Positions 14,945 through 24,431 are shown, counted from the stretch's first letter. The stretch: DNA of 64,000 nt from Streptomyces sp. ITFR-16 (GCF_031844705.1 NZ_CP134609.1:3968001-4032000); one strand, 5' to 3'. The notes: generated by a model from the letters alone, not told the origin. Numbers and translations are program-made.

Positions 14945-16408
14945 GTGTCTGAGGAGTTCATCCCGGAGACCCCGGAGACCGAAGAGGCAGAGCCGGTCAA
15001 GCAGCGGAAGAACGGCCTGTACCCGGGCGTCTCCGATGAGCTCGCCGAGAACATGAAGTCCGGCTGGGCCGACACCGAGCTGCGCGGCCTGGAGCCGATC
15101 GCCCAGGCCGGTCACACCGCCGACCGCCGCGCCGCGCTCTCCGCGCGCTTCCCCGGCGAGCGGCTGGTCATTCCGGCGGGCCGGCTGAAGACCCGTTCCA
15201 ATGACACCGAGTACGCCTTCCGCCCCTCCACCGAGTACGCGTACCTCACCGGCGACCGGACGCAGGACGGCGTCCTCGTCCTGGAGCCGAAGGGCGACGG
15301 CCACGAGGCGACGCTGTACCTGCTGCCGCGCTCCAACCGCGAGAACGGCGAGTTCTGGCTCGACGGCCAGGGCGAGCTGTGGGTCGGCCGCCGCCACTCC
15401 CTCACCGAGGCCGAGCAGCTGCTCGGCATCCCGGCGAAGGACGTGCGCGAGCTGCCCGCCGCGCTGACCGAGGCCACCGGCCCGGTCCGCAACGTCCGCG
15501 GCCACGACGCCGGCATCGACGCCGCGCTCACGGACAAGGTGACCGCCGAGCGCGACGAGGAGCTGCGGGTCCACCTCTCCGAGGCACGCCTCGTGAAGGA
15601 CGCGTTCGAGATCGCCGAGCTGGAGAAGGCCTGCGACATCACCGCGCGCGGCTTCGAGGACGTCGTGAAGGTCCTCGACAAGGCCGAGGCCACCAGCGAG
15701 CGCTACATCGAGGGAACGTTCTTCCTCCGCGCCCGCGTCGAGGGCAACGACATCGGCTACGGCTCGATCTGCGCCGCGGGCCCGCACGCCACCACCCTGC
15801 ACTGGGTGCGCAACGACGGCGCGGTGCGTGAGGGCGAGCTGCTGCTGCTGGACGCCGGGGTGGAGACCAACGACCTCTACACCGCCGATGTGACCCGCAC
15901 CCTTCCCATCAGCGGCACGTTCACGCCGTTCCAGCGGAAGATCTACGACGCGGTGTACGAGGCGCAGGAGGCCGGGATCGCCGCCGTGAAGCCGGGCGCC
16001 GACTTCCGTGACTTCCACGACGCCGCGCAGCGTGTGCTCGCCGAGAAGCTCGTCGAGTGGGGCCTGCTCGGCGACCTGTCCGTGGACAAGGTCCTGGAGC
16101 TGGGCCTCCAGCGCCGCTGGACGCTGCACGGCACCGGCCACATGCTCGGCATGGACGTCCACGACTGCGCCGCCGCGCGGACCGAGACGTACGTCAACGG
16201 GACGCTGGAGCCGGGCGTCTGCCTCACCGTCGAGCCGGGTCTCTACTTCCAGGCCGACGACCTGACCGTGCCGGAGGAGTACCGCGGCATCGGCATCCGG
16301 ATCGAGGACGACATCCTGGTCACCGAGGACGGCAACCGGAACCTCTCCGACAAGCTGCCGCGCCGGGCCGACGAGGTCGAGGCGTGGATGGCTCAGCTCA
16401 AGGGCTGA
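14945..16408 (+). CDS. pepP: Xaa-Pro aminopeptidase (aminopeptidase P, M24B)
   Basis: A 487-residue cytoplasmic di-metal peptidase that removes N-terminal residues preceding proline. The N-terminal AMP_N domain covers about 70-230 and the pita-bread catalytic domain about 240-480. The five metal ligands are visible: D303 and D314 in LDAGVETNDLYTADVTR, H399 in GTGHMLGMDVHD, E430 in VEPGLYF and E454 in IRIEDDILV. GTG 14945 follows AAGGAGAGAC at 14930-14939. The acidic first 25 residues are typical of the Streptomyces enzyme. A strong shared terminator separates it from the convergent anti-sigma-like gene. Confidence 0.93.
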   Translation: MSEEFIPETPETEEAEPVKQRKNGLYPGVSDELAENMKSGWADTELRGLEPIAQAGHTADRRAALSARFPGERLVIPAGRLKTRSNDTEYAFRPSTEYAYLTGDRTQDGVLVLEPKGDGHEATLYLLPRSNRENGEFWLDGQGELWVGRRHSLTEAEQLLGIPAKDVRELPAALTEATGPVRNVRGHDAGIDAALTDKVTAERDEELRVHLSEARLVKDAFEIAELEKACDITARGFEDVVKVLDKAEATSERYIEGTFFLRARVEGNDIGYGSICAAGPHATTLHWVRNDGAVREGELLLLDAGVETNDLYTADVTRTLPISGTFTPFQRKIYDAVYEAQEAGIAAVKPGADFRDFHDAAQRVLAEKLVEWGLLGDLSVDKVLELGLQRRWTLHGTGHMLGMDVHDCAAARTETYVNGTLEPGVCLTVEPGLYFQADDLTVPEEYRGIGIRIEDDILVTEDGNRNLSDKLPRRADEVEAWMAQLKG

Positions 16409-16428
16409 CCGTCCGTCCCACCCGCGCC

Positions 16429-16470
16429 GGAGGGCGCCCTGCTCACGAGACCATGAGCAGGGCGCCCTCC
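16429..16470. terminator. Bidirectional terminator between pepP and the HATPase gene
   Basis: A perfect 17-base stem (16429-16445 with 16454-16470) has an eight-base loop. Its right arm lies inside the last codons of the convergent minus-strand gene. It can serve both genes. Confidence 0.8.
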
Positions 16471-16985
16471 CGCCATTTCAGAACCTTGTCGAAGCTCACC
16501 ACCGCGCCGCCGTGCCCCGGTCTGTTGCCGAAGTGGACGTGGTCGGCGAGCTGCTCGATCAGGCACAGGCCCCGCCCGTCCTCGGCGGTGAGCGGCGGGT
16601 GCTGTGCGTACTGCGGCTCCGGAAGCTGTGTGTCGTGCTGCCGCTTGGCCGCGTGCTCCTGCTGAGCGGCGTCGTGCAGCACACGGCGGGCGGGGAAGCC
16701 GGGGCCCGAGTCGGCCACCTCGATACGGCACTTCTCGCCGTCCAGGTAGGCGGTGACCCGGTACTGGCCGCCGGCCGTGGCGGAGGGTTCTTCCCAGGCA
16801 TCCGGGAATCCCGCGTCGCCGCCGTGCTCGACCGCGTTCGCACAGGCCTCGCTGAGTGCGAGCGACAGGTCGAACGAGATGTCCGGGTCGACGCCGGCGG
16901 ATTCCATCGTGCCGAGCAGGAACCGACGGGCGAGCGGAACGCTCGCAGCCTCGCGCCGCAAATGGAGTGACCACCAGATGCTCAT
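16443..16985 (-). CDS. HATPase_c_2 anti-sigma/regulatory protein
   Basis: A 180-residue RsbW-like ATP-binding protein. The N box is LSEACANAVEH (E46, N50), the G1 box VADSGPGFP and the G2 box EDGRGLCLIEQL; there is no sensor or histidine. Its insert between G1 and G2 is Gln/His-rich (AAQQEHAAKRQHDTQ). The start ATG 16985 is chosen because AGGAGG lies about nine bases upstream; a longer frame extends to 17120 without a good ribosome site. Its 3' end overlaps the shared terminator. Probably an anti-sigma factor kinase; the partner is not visible nearby. Confidence 0.85.
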   Translation of the reverse strand: MSIWWSLHLRREAASVPLARRFLLGTMESAGVDPDISFDLSLALSEACANAVEHGGDAGFPDAWEEPSATAGGQYRVTAYLDGEKCRIEVADSGPGFPARRVLHDAAQQEHAAKRQHDTQLPEPQYAQHPPLTAEDGRGLCLIEQLADHVHFGNRPGHGGAVVSFDKVLKWREGALLMVS

Positions 16986-17241
16986 GCTCCAGCCTCCTGG
17001 CTGCGGCTCGACATACCGATACGTATTGCCGCCCCGCGCCGTTCGTAAGCACGGACGGGGTGTGAGACCGCTCATTCGGCGGATACCCGGATTCGCCACA
17101 CCCGTGTACCTCCGGCCCACACACCCCCTTCTGCCCGTTCATAACCGGTCCGAACAGACCGCCCCACTCCATTCGGGCGGAAGTCGACCTTCCGGACCTG
17201 CCGTACGGGGGCGGGGGGCGCAGTGCGATGATGTCCCGGCC

Positions 17242-18060
17242 ATGTCTAGGTCTGTGGGACGCGCCGGAGCCGGTTTGCGGCTGCTGAGGGCCGCGGTGTT
17301 CGCCGCGGTCTGCGTCGCGTTGTCCGCGGCGGGGCACGCGCTGGCCGCCTGTGCGCTCGTCCCCTGGTGGACCCTGCTCGCCGGATTCCTCGGCATCCTC
17401 GCGGTCGCCGTACCCCTCGCCGGACGCGAACGCTCGCTGCCGTCGATCGCCGCGGCGCTGGCCGGCGGACAGATCGCCCTGCACACCCTCTTCGGCGTGG
17501 GCACGCACACCGCGGCCCCCCGCGTCCCGGCCGCCGGCCAGGACGCGCTGATCCGCTTCGCGGCGAGCCTCGTCTGCGGCGCCGGTCCCGACCGGCTGAA
17601 CGCCGCCGACGCCCATCGCATCGTCAGCACGGCGGGCATCGACCCGTCGATGGTGACCGAACAGACCCACCAGCACATGGCCGCCGCCTCCGGCGGTGTC
17701 TCCGGCGCCGGTACGGCCGCACTCGCCGCCGGGCTGCCGAGCCTGCCCATGCTGCTCGGCCATCTGCTGGCCGCCCTGGCCACCGGCTGGCTGCTGCGGC
17801 GCGGCGAGATCGCCCTGTTCCGGCTCGCCCGGCTGTCGGCGCACGGCGCCCAGCAGGTCGCGGCCGGGGCCCGGCTGCGGGCGCTTCGGGCCGCGCTCGT
17901 CCTCGTGGCCGCCCTGCGCGCGGGACTTCCCGGCGGGCCGTCGACCGGGCCGCGCACCCCCCGTACCGCAGTGGACGCACCGCGACCGGCCACCGGGGAT
18001 CCGTTGCAGCACATGGTGATCAGGCGCGGCCCGCCCCCCGTATTCACCCTCGCAGCCTGA
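17242..18060 (+). CDS. Multi-spanning membrane protein upstream of the copper cluster
   Basis: A 272-residue hydrophobic protein. N-terminal membrane helices (LLRAAVFAAVCVALSAAGHA and WWTLLAGFLGILAVAVPLAG) and a third around residues 70-85 precede an extracytoplasmic loop with TEQTHQHMAAASGG (His and Met rich), another helix (LPMLLGHLLAALATGWLL), and a basic C-terminal tail. I do not recognise a named family. The His/Met loop and its position 168 bases upstream of the YcnI-like gene suggest a link to copper, but that is inference. ATG 17242 gives a typical N-in start. Confidence 0.7.
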   Translation: MSRSVGRAGAGLRLLRAAVFAAVCVALSAAGHALAACALVPWWTLLAGFLGILAVAVPLAGRERSLPSIAAALAGGQIALHTLFGVGTHTAAPRVPAAGQDALIRFAASLVCGAGPDRLNAADAHRIVSTAGIDPSMVTEQTHQHMAAASGGVSGAGTAALAAGLPSLPMLLGHLLAALATGWLLRRGEIALFRLARLSAHGAQQVAAGARLRALRAALVLVAALRAGLPGGPSTGPRTPRTAVDAPRPATGDPLQHMVIRRGPPPVFTLAA

Positions 18061-18227
18061 CGCGACACCCTCCACGCGATGTCCGCGCCGACCCTGCCAC
18101 GCACCCCACGGGTGCCGGTGCTGGCCGGCGTACGCACACCGCTCGCGCGGGGGATGTGTCGCGATGCCGGTGCGCACCCGCGCGCCGGAGCACCTTTCCT
18201 TCGTGCCTCTGTGGAGTGATTCCTGCC

Positions 18228-18962
18228 ATGAACGTTTCCCGCATCGCCCTCGCCGGCGGCGTCGCCGCGTCCACCGTGCTGCTGCTCGCCGGTACGGCCT
18301 CCGCCCACGTCAGCGTCCAGCCGCAGGGCGAGGCCGCCAAGGGCGGGTACGCCGTCATCAACTTCAAGGTCCCCAACGAGCGCGACGACGCCTCGACGAC
18401 CAAGCTCGAGGTCAACTTCCCGACCGACCACCCGCTGGCGTCCGTCATGCCGCAGCCCGTGCCCGGCTGGGACATCAAGGTCACCAAGAGCAAGCTGGCC
18501 AAGCCGCTGGAGATGCACGGCAAGACGATCAACGAGGCCGTCTCCAAGGTCACCTGGACCGGTGGCAAGATCGAGTCCGGCCGCTTCCAGCAGTTCCCGC
18601 TCTCGGTCGGCCAGCTCCCCGAGGACGCCGACCAGCTGGTGTTCAAGGCGATCCAGACGTACGACGACAAGGAGGTCGTCCGCTGGATCGAGGAGCAGAA
18701 GGAGGGGGCCGACGAGCCCGAGAGCCCGGCTCCGGTCCTCAAGCTGACGGCCGCCACCGAGGACGCCCACGGGGCAGCCCCGGCCTCCGGCTCCGACGCG
18801 GGCGACAAGAAGGACGCCGACCACGCGAAGGACGAGCAGACGACCGCCTCGGCCGGCTCCTCGAACGACAACACCGCCCGGGTGCTCGGCATCGTCGGCA
18901 TCGTCATCGGCGTCGCGGGCGTCGCCTTCGGCGTCCTCGCCGGCCGTCGTCGTACCGCCTGA
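18228..18962 (+). CDS. YcnI-like (DUF1775) extracytoplasmic copper-binding protein
   Basis: A 244-residue exported protein. A signal peptide (to about residue 26) ends in TASA, so the mature protein begins with His (HVSVQP), the N-terminal His that in YcnI of Bacillus forms a copper site. The beta-sandwich DUF1775 domain spans about 27-155, then a charged linker and a C-terminal membrane helix (LGIVGIVIGVAGVAFGVLAG) with an RRR stop. It is thus anchored on the outer face. It is the first gene of a five-gene copper set, followed after 50 bases by sco. Confidence 0.9.
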   Translation: MNVSRIALAGGVAASTVLLLAGTASAHVSVQPQGEAAKGGYAVINFKVPNERDDASTTKLEVNFPTDHPLASVMPQPVPGWDIKVTKSKLAKPLEMHGKTINEAVSKVTWTGGKIESGRFQQFPLSVGQLPEDADQLVFKAIQTYDDKEVVRWIEEQKEGADEPESPAPVLKLTAATEDAHGAAPASGSDAGDKKDADHAKDEQTTASAGSSNDNTARVLGIVGIVIGVAGVAFGVLAGRRRTA

Positions 18963-19012
18963 CCCTCTCTCGGACCCACCCGCTCCACCGACCCATCAGG
19001 AATCAGTGCTCC

Positions 19013-19666
19013 ATGGTTAAGAAGTCTGTGTCGGCCGCGGCGCTCGTCGTCGCGGCCGCACTCACCCTGTCCGCCTGCGGCGGCAGTGACAACGACAGCA
19101 AGAAGCCCGTCGCCGATGTCTCGGTGGAGGCGAAGACCAAGGCGGCGACGGTGCTCGACCAGCCGTTCACCAAGCCGAATCTCGTCCTGACCGACACCCA
19201 CGGCAAGAAGTACGACCTGCGCGAGAAGACCAAGGGCAAGCCGACGCTCATCTACTTCGGCTACACCAACTGCCCCGACGTCTGCCCGCTCATCATGAGC
19301 AACATCGCGATCGCCAAGAAGTCCCTGTCCAAGGCCGATCAGGACAAGCTCCAGGTCGTCTTCGTCACCACCGACCCGGAGCGGGACACCCCGTCCTCGC
19401 TGGGCAGCTGGCTCAAGGCCCAGGACCCCGCGTTCACCGGCCTCACCGGCGACTTCCCGACCATCCAGGCGGGCGCCCGGCAGATCGGCATCGGGATCGA
19501 CGCGCCGAAGAAGGAGAAGGACGGCACCGTCGTCTCGATGCACGGCTCGCAGGTCATCGCGTTCTCCCCGAAGACCGACAAGGGGTACGTGCTCTACAGC
19601 GAGGACACGACGACCGAGGACTACACCAAGGACCTCCCCAAGATCGTCAAGGGGGAGAACCCGTGA
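19013..19666 (+). CDS. sco: Sco1/SenC copper chaperone lipoprotein
   Basis: A 217-residue lipoprotein: a lipobox with LSAC (lipid Cys22), then a thioredoxin fold. The copper-binding residues are C87 and C91 in TNCPDVCP and H177 in SMHGSQV. Sco proteins hand Cu(I) to the CuA site of cytochrome c oxidase; in S. lividans Sco works with ECuC and is needed for copper-dependent development. Its stop overlaps the GTG of ecuC (GTGA), so the two are translationally coupled. ATG 19013 gives a normal signal peptide. Confidence 0.95.
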   Translation: MVKKSVSAAALVVAAALTLSACGGSDNDSKKPVADVSVEAKTKAATVLDQPFTKPNLVLTDTHGKKYDLREKTKGKPTLIYFGYTNCPDVCPLIMSNIAIAKKSLSKADQDKLQVVFVTTDPERDTPSSLGSWLKAQDPAFTGLTGDFPTIQAGARQIGIGIDAPKKEKDGTVVSMHGSQVIAFSPKTDKGYVLYSEDTTTEDYTKDLPKIVKGENP

Positions 19667-20112
19667 TCCGCCGCACCACCCTCGCCGGCGTCCTGGCCCT
19701 CTCCACGGGTCTGACGCTGGCGGGTTGCTCGTCCTCGGACAGCGGGCCCGAGCTGAAGGTCATCGGCGCGTTCATGCCGCAGCCCGTCAACGACATGGCG
19801 GCGGCGTTCCTCGTCGTGCAGAACCACGGCGGCAGCGCCGACCGCCTCACCTCGGTCACCAGCCCGCTCTCCGACGACGTCTCGATCCACGAGACGAAGA
19901 ACCAGGCGATGCGCATGGTGACGTCCTTCGACGTCCCCGCAGGCGGTGAGCTGGATCTCGAACGCGGTGGCAACCACATCATGTTCATGAAGCTCAAGCA
20001 GCAGCCCAAGCAGGGCGAGAAGGTGTCCGTGGAACTGCACTTCGAGAAGGCCGGCCCCATCAAGGTCGACCTTCCCGTGAAGGAGACCACCCACAACCCG
20101 AAGAAGCAGTGA
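19663..20112 (+). CDS. ecuC: ECuC / PCu(A)C-type copper chaperone lipoprotein
   Basis: A 149-residue lipoprotein with lipobox LAGC (Cys22) and one PCu(A)C cupredoxin-like domain. The copper ligands are H76 (VSIHETKN), M83 in AMRM, and the HxM pair H105/M107 in GGNHIMF, with the 21-residue spacing typical of the family. In S. lividans the homologous ECuC passes Cu(I) to Sco. The start is GTG 19663, overlapping the sco stop. No feature suggests degeneration. Confidence 0.95.
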   Translation: MIRRTTLAGVLALSTGLTLAGCSSSDSGPELKVIGAFMPQPVNDMAAAFLVVQNHGGSADRLTSVTSPLSDDVSIHETKNQAMRMVTSFDVPAGGELDLERGGNHIMFMKLKQQPKQGEKVSVELHFEKAGPIKVDLPVKETTHNPKKQ

Positions 20113-20126
20113 GGGACTGACAGACC

Positions 20127-22076
20127 ATGACAGCCACCGCCCCGCACTTCGGGCCGTCCCCGTCCGCCGCACGACGGCCGCTCGCCGCGGCCGGACTCCT
20201 CGCCGCCCTGGTCGGCACGGTGTTCGGTCTGCTGCTGGCCCTCGCGGGCCCCGCATCGGCCCACGCCGCACTCACCGGGAGCGATCCGCAGGACGGGGCG
20301 GTGGTCGCCACCGCCCCCAAGGAGGTCACGCTCACCTTTTCCGAGCAGGTCGCCGTGGGCAAGGGCTCCATCCGGGTCCTGGACCCCGACGGCAAGCGCG
20401 CCGACACCGAAGCCGCCCCGCGCGATCTGCACAGCGGCTCCACCGTGAAGTACGGCGTCCTTCTGCACACCGGTCTGCCCGACGGGACGTACACCGTCGC
20501 CTGGCAGGCGGTCTCCGCCGACAGCCACCCGGTCTCCGGCGCCTTCACCTTCTCCATCGGTGCCCCCTCGAAGACCTCGGTCGCCCTCCCCGACAACGAG
20601 GCGGGCGGCGGCCTCGTCGGCACCCTCTACGGCATCGCGCGCTACGCCGCCTACGCCGGATTCATCGTGCTCGCGGGCGGCGCCGCCTTCGTCCTGGCCT
20701 GCTGGCAGCGCGGCGCGGGCGCCCGCCCGCTCCAGCGTCTCGTCGTGCGCGGCTGGATGACGCTCACCGCGGCCACCCTCGCGATGCTCCTGCTGCGCAG
20801 CTCGTACACCGGTTCCGGGAAGCTCGGCGACGTCTTCGACCTCGACGGTCTAAAGGCCGTCCTCGACACCAAGCCGGGCGCCGCGCTCGTCTCACGGCTG
20901 CTGCTGCTCGGCGCGAGCGCCCTGTTCGTCGCGGTGCTGTTCGGGGCGTATGCCAAGCGCGAGGACGCCCGCGAGAAGAAGGACCTCACCTTCGGCCTCT
21001 CCCTCGGCGGCGCGGTCATCGCCGCCGGGATCGCCGGGACCTGGGCCCTCGCCGAACACGCCTCGACCGGCATCCAGCCGGGGATCGCCATGCCGGTCGA
21101 CGTCCTCCACCTGCTGGCCGTCGCGACCTGGCTGGGCGGGCTCGCGGCGCTGCTGGTCGCGCTGTACCGGACCCCCGACATCACCTCGGACGCCGTACGC
21201 CGCTTCTCGCGGATCGCGTTCGTCAGCGTGGTCGTCGTCGCCGCGACGGGGATCTACCAGTCGTGGCGTCAGCTCGGCTCCTGGTCCGCGCTGACCGGCA
21301 CCGGGTACGGGCAGCTGCTGCTGGTGAAGGTGGGGCTCGTCGCGGTCCTGGTCGGGGTCGCCTGGACCTCGCGCCGCTGGACGGGCCGGCTGGCGACCGG
21401 AGCCGGGGTACCGGAAGAGACCGCGACCGAGGCCGAGGCGGAGCCCGCCGCGGATGTGGTCGCGACCGCCGAGACCCCTCAGGCCGCCCCGTCCGACGAC
21501 CCCGAGCGGGCCGCCCAGCTCGCCCGGCAGCAGGCCGCCGTGGCCACCGCCGAGAAGAAGCGGATACGTGACGCGGACCCCGAGCGGTCCGGCCTGCGCC
21601 GCTCCGTGCTGGCCGAGGTCGGGGTCGCGGTGGCACTGCTGGCGGTGACCACCGTGCTGACCTCGACCGAGCCCGGCCGTACGGAGGAGGAGGCCCGCGC
21701 CTCGTCCCCCGCGACCGCCGCCCCGGTGGCGAGCGGCCCCCTCAATCTGACCCTGCCCTTCGACACGGGCGGCAAGAACGGCAAGGGCACGGTCAGGATG
21801 GACCTCGACCCGGGACGGACCGGAGCCAATGTGGTCCACCTCTGGATCGACGGTATCGACGGCAAGGCCATGGACGTCCCCGAGGTGAAGCTCGCCTTCA
21901 CTCTCAAGGCCAAGGACATCGGCCCCCTCCCGGCCGTGCCCGTCCGGCTGACCGAGGGCCACTGGACCTCGACCGGCGTCCAGATCCCGATTCCTGGCAA
22001 CTGGAACGTCGCCGTGACGGTGCGGACCTCGGACATCGACCAGACGACGGTCGACAAGAACGTGAAGATCGGCTGA
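20127..22076 (+). CDS. CopC-CopD fusion with C-terminal YtkA-like domain
   Basis: A 649-residue fusion. After a signal segment, the mature CopC domain starts at about H46 (SAHAALTGSDPQDG) and has the second copper His in ADSHPVSGAF; an N-terminal His and the DSH motif form the Cu(II) site. Eight or so membrane helices follow (CopD, about 170-420), then a linker, another helix near 495-510, and an extracytoplasmic YtkA/FixH-like sandwich (LNLTLPFDTGG to VDKNVKIG). It probably binds copper outside and moves it across or along the membrane. It starts 14 bases after ecuC and ends 8 bases before dtpA. Confidence 0.92.
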   Translation: MTATAPHFGPSPSAARRPLAAAGLLAALVGTVFGLLLALAGPASAHAALTGSDPQDGAVVATAPKEVTLTFSEQVAVGKGSIRVLDPDGKRADTEAAPRDLHSGSTVKYGVLLHTGLPDGTYTVAWQAVSADSHPVSGAFTFSIGAPSKTSVALPDNEAGGGLVGTLYGIARYAAYAGFIVLAGGAAFVLACWQRGAGARPLQRLVVRGWMTLTAATLAMLLLRSSYTGSGKLGDVFDLDGLKAVLDTKPGAALVSRLLLLGASALFVAVLFGAYAKREDAREKKDLTFGLSLGGAVIAAGIAGTWALAEHASTGIQPGIAMPVDVLHLLAVATWLGGLAALLVALYRTPDITSDAVRRFSRIAFVSVVVVAATGIYQSWRQLGSWSALTGTGYGQLLLVKVGLVAVLVGVAWTSRRWTGRLATGAGVPEETATEAEAEPAADVVATAETPQAAPSDDPERAAQLARQQAAVATAEKKRIRDADPERSGLRRSVLAEVGVAVALLAVTTVLTSTEPGRTEEEARASSPATAAPVASGPLNLTLPFDTGGKNGKGTVRMDLDPGRTGANVVHLWIDGIDGKAMDVPEVKLAFTLKAKDIGPLPAVPVRLTEGHWTSTGVQIPIPGNWNVAVTVRTSDIDQTTVDKNVKIG

Positions 22077-22084
22077 GCAGGACC

Positions 22085-23425
22085 GTGAGCAAGAACAGCG
22101 AGAACCGCAGAGGCGGGAGCCGCAGCGTCGAGCCCCGCAGCGACCGGAGCCGCGAGGGCCGGGAGAGCGGCACGACCGGTGCGCTCTCCCGGCGGCGGCT
22201 GCTCGGCACCGCCGGTGCGGCCGGGGCGACCGGCCTGGTGCTCGGTGCGGCCGGTGGCGCCACCGGCTATGCCGCCACCCGGGACGAGGCACCGGCCGCG
22301 CTGACGTCGGTGGGCTCCACCGAGGTGATGTTTCACGGGAAACATCAACCGGGGATCACCACTCCGCTTCAGGCGCGCGGCCATCTCATCGCCTTCGACC
22401 TGGTGCCCGGCGCCGGGCGGAAGGAAGCAGCCGCCCTGATGCGCCGCTGGTCGACGGCGGCCGGGCGGCTGATGGCCGGCGAACCCACCACCGGAGGCGC
22501 GGCGGACGGCACCGGGCACGACACCGGCATCGCGCTGGACGCGGGCCCGTCCTCGCTGACCGTCACCTTCGGCTTCGGCGCCACCTTCTTCGAACGCACG
22601 GGCCTGACGGCCCACCGGCCGCCGGGGCTCGATCCCCTGCCGTCGTTCTCGTCCGACCACCTCGACGCCCGCCGGTCCCACGGCGATCTCTGGGTGCAGA
22701 TCGGCGCCGACGACGCGCTCGTGGCCTTCCACGCCCTGCGGGCCGTACAGAAGGAGGCCGCGTCCACGGCCACCGTGCGCTGGCAGATGAACGGCTTCAA
22801 CCGCACCCCCGGCGCCACCGCCGAGCCGAGGACCGCCCGCAACCTGATGGGGCAGATCGACGGCACCGGAAACCCGAAGCCCGCGGACGACGACTTCGTC
22901 CGGCGCGTCTTCGTCCCGGCCGGCGAGCCCGCGTACGACTGGCTGACCGGGGGTTCCTACGCGGTCGTCCGACGCATCAGGATGCTGCTCGACGACTGGG
23001 AGAAGCTCCCGGTGGAGCGTCAGGAACGGGTCATCGGCCGGCGCAAGGCGGACGGTGCCCCGCTCAGCGGCGGCACCGAGGAGACCGCGATGGACCTCGA
23101 CAAGAGAGGGTCCGACGGCAAGCTCCTGATCCCGGACAACGCGCACGCCCGGATCTCCTCCCCCGAGCGCAACGGCGGGGCGGCCATGCTGCGGCGCCCC
23201 TTCTCGTACCACGACGGGATCGACGCGGACGGCACTCCGGACGCCGGGCTGCTGTTCATCTGCTGGCAGGCCGATCCGCTGCGCGGCTTCGTGCCGGTGC
23301 AGCGCAAACTCGACCGGGGAGACGCCCTCTCCCCGTTCGTCCGCCATGAGGCGAGCGGCCTGTTCGCGGTGCCGGGCGGTGCGGCGGACGGGGAGTACGT
23401 GGGCCAGCGGCTCCTGGAGTCCTGA
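22085..23425 (+). CDS. dtpA: Tat-exported dye-decolorising heme peroxidase DtpA
   Basis: A 446-residue DyP-type peroxidase. The Tat motif SRRRLLG with a hydrophobic stretch is at about 40-60. The GxxDG motif is IDGTGNPKP (D259) and the proximal heme ligand is H354 in NAHARISSPER. In S. lividans DtpA is exported with heme, receives its place in the sco-ecuC copper pathway and supports GlxA maturation and hyphal growth. The GTG 22085 start lies eight bases after the copCD stop. A parS-like palindrome (22330-22343) lies within the coding sequence and is fully explained by codons EVMFHGKHQ as well. Confidence 0.94.
   Translation: MSKNSENRRGGSRSVEPRSDRSREGRESGTTGALSRRRLLGTAGAAGATGLVLGAAGGATGYAATRDEAPAALTSVGSTEVMFHGKHQPGITTPLQARGHLIAFDLVPGAGRKEAAALMRRWSTAAGRLMAGEPTTGGAADGTGHDTGIALDAGPSSLTVTFGFGATFFERTGLTAHRPPGLDPLPSFSSDHLDARRSHGDLWVQIGADDALVAFHALRAVQKEAASTATVRWQMNGFNRTPGATAEPRTARNLMGQIDGTGNPKPADDDFVRRVFVPAGEPAYDWLTGGSYAVVRRIRMLLDDWEKLPVERQERVIGRRKADGAPLSGGTEETAMDLDKRGSDGKLLIPDNAHARISSPERNGGAAMLRRPFSYHDGIDADGTPDAGLLFICWQADPLRGFVPVQRKLDRGDALSPFVRHEASGLFAVPGGAADGEYVGQRLLES
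22330..22343. other. parS-like ParB site (one mismatch) inside dtpA
   Basis: GTTTCACGGGAAAC differs from the Streptomyces parS GTTTCACGTGAAAC at one centre base, and its dyad extends outward to TGAT/ATCA. It sits inside a coding region. ParB spreading from such sites organises the origin region during sporulation. Confidence 0.6.
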
Positions 23426-23495
23426 GCCGTCACGGCTCCGCAGCGGCTCCACCGTCCTGGACTCCTGGGCCACCACGGCGCATTAGGGTGACGGT

Positions 23496-24431
23496 ATGTC
23501 CGCCACGCGCTACGCCTATCTCGGCCCCGAGGGCACCTTCACCGAGGTCGCCCTCCGTACGCTCCCGGAAGCCGCCACCCGAGAACTCGTTCCGATGGTC
23601 TCCGTGCCGGCGGCGCTGGACGCGGTGCGCAGCGGTACGGCCGCCGCGGCTCTCGTACCGATCGAGAACTCCGTCGAGGGCGGCATCACCACCACCCTCG
23701 ACCAGCTCACCAGCGGGGAACCGCTGATGATCTACCGCGAGGTGCTGCTCTCCATCACCTTCGCGCTGCTCGTGCGGCCCGGCACCAAGCTGTCCGACGT
23801 CAAGACGGTCACCGCGCACCCGGCGGCCCAGCCGCAGGTGCGCAACTGGATGGCCGCCCATCTGCCGCAGGCGGTGTGGGAGTCGGCGGCGTCCAACGCG
23901 GACGGCGCGCGGCTCGTGCAGGAGGGGCGGTACGACGCCGCGTTCGCCGGGGAGTTCGCGGCGGCGACCTACGGTCTCGAACCGCTGGTGACCGAGATCC
24001 ATGACGCGGAGAACGCCCAGACCCGATTCGTGCTGGTGGGCCGCCCGGCGCGACCGGCCGCGCCGACCGGGGCGGACAAGACCTCCGTCGTCATCTGGCT
24101 GGGCGACGACCACCCCGGTGCCCTGCTCGAACTCCTCCAGGAGTTCGCGGTGCGCGGGGTGAACCTGATGCTGATCCAGTCCCGGCCGACGGGCGCGGGG
24201 ATCGGGAACTACTGCTTCGCGGTGGACGCCGAGGGCCATATCTCCGACCGCCGGGTCGGTGAGGCGCTGATGGGGCTGAAGCGGATCTGTCCGAAGGTGC
24301 GGTTCCTCGGCTCCTATCCGCGGGCCGGTGTGTCACCGGCGGACGTACGCCCGCTGCGGCCGGGCACCTCCGACGCGGAGTTCACCGAGGCCTCCGACTG
24401 GCTGGCCCGCAACCAGGACGGCCGGGCCTGA
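23496..24431 (+). CDS. pheA: Prephenate dehydratase
   Basis: A 311-residue monofunctional prephenate dehydratase (prephenate to phenylpyruvate, phenylalanine synthesis). The catalytic domain starts with YAYLGPEGTFTE and contains IENSVEGGITTTLDQL and the TRF motif in NAQTRFVLVG (catalytic Thr). The C-terminal ACT domain (about 195-285) with LIQSRPTGAGIGNYCF gives feedback control by phenylalanine. No chorismate mutase domain is fused. ATG 23496 gives the normal length. It is followed by a small hairpin and a long DnaA-box-rich gap before serS. Confidence 0.96.
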   Translation: MSATRYAYLGPEGTFTEVALRTLPEAATRELVPMVSVPAALDAVRSGTAAAALVPIENSVEGGITTTLDQLTSGEPLMIYREVLLSITFALLVRPGTKLSDVKTVTAHPAAQPQVRNWMAAHLPQAVWESAASNADGARLVQEGRYDAAFAGEFAAATYGLEPLVTEIHDAENAQTRFVLVGRPARPAAPTGADKTSVVIWLGDDHPGALLELLQEFAVRGVNLMLIQSRPTGAGIGNYCFAVDAEGHISDRRVGEALMGLKRICPKVRFLGSYPRAGVSPADVRPLRPGTSDAEFTEASDWLARNQDGRA

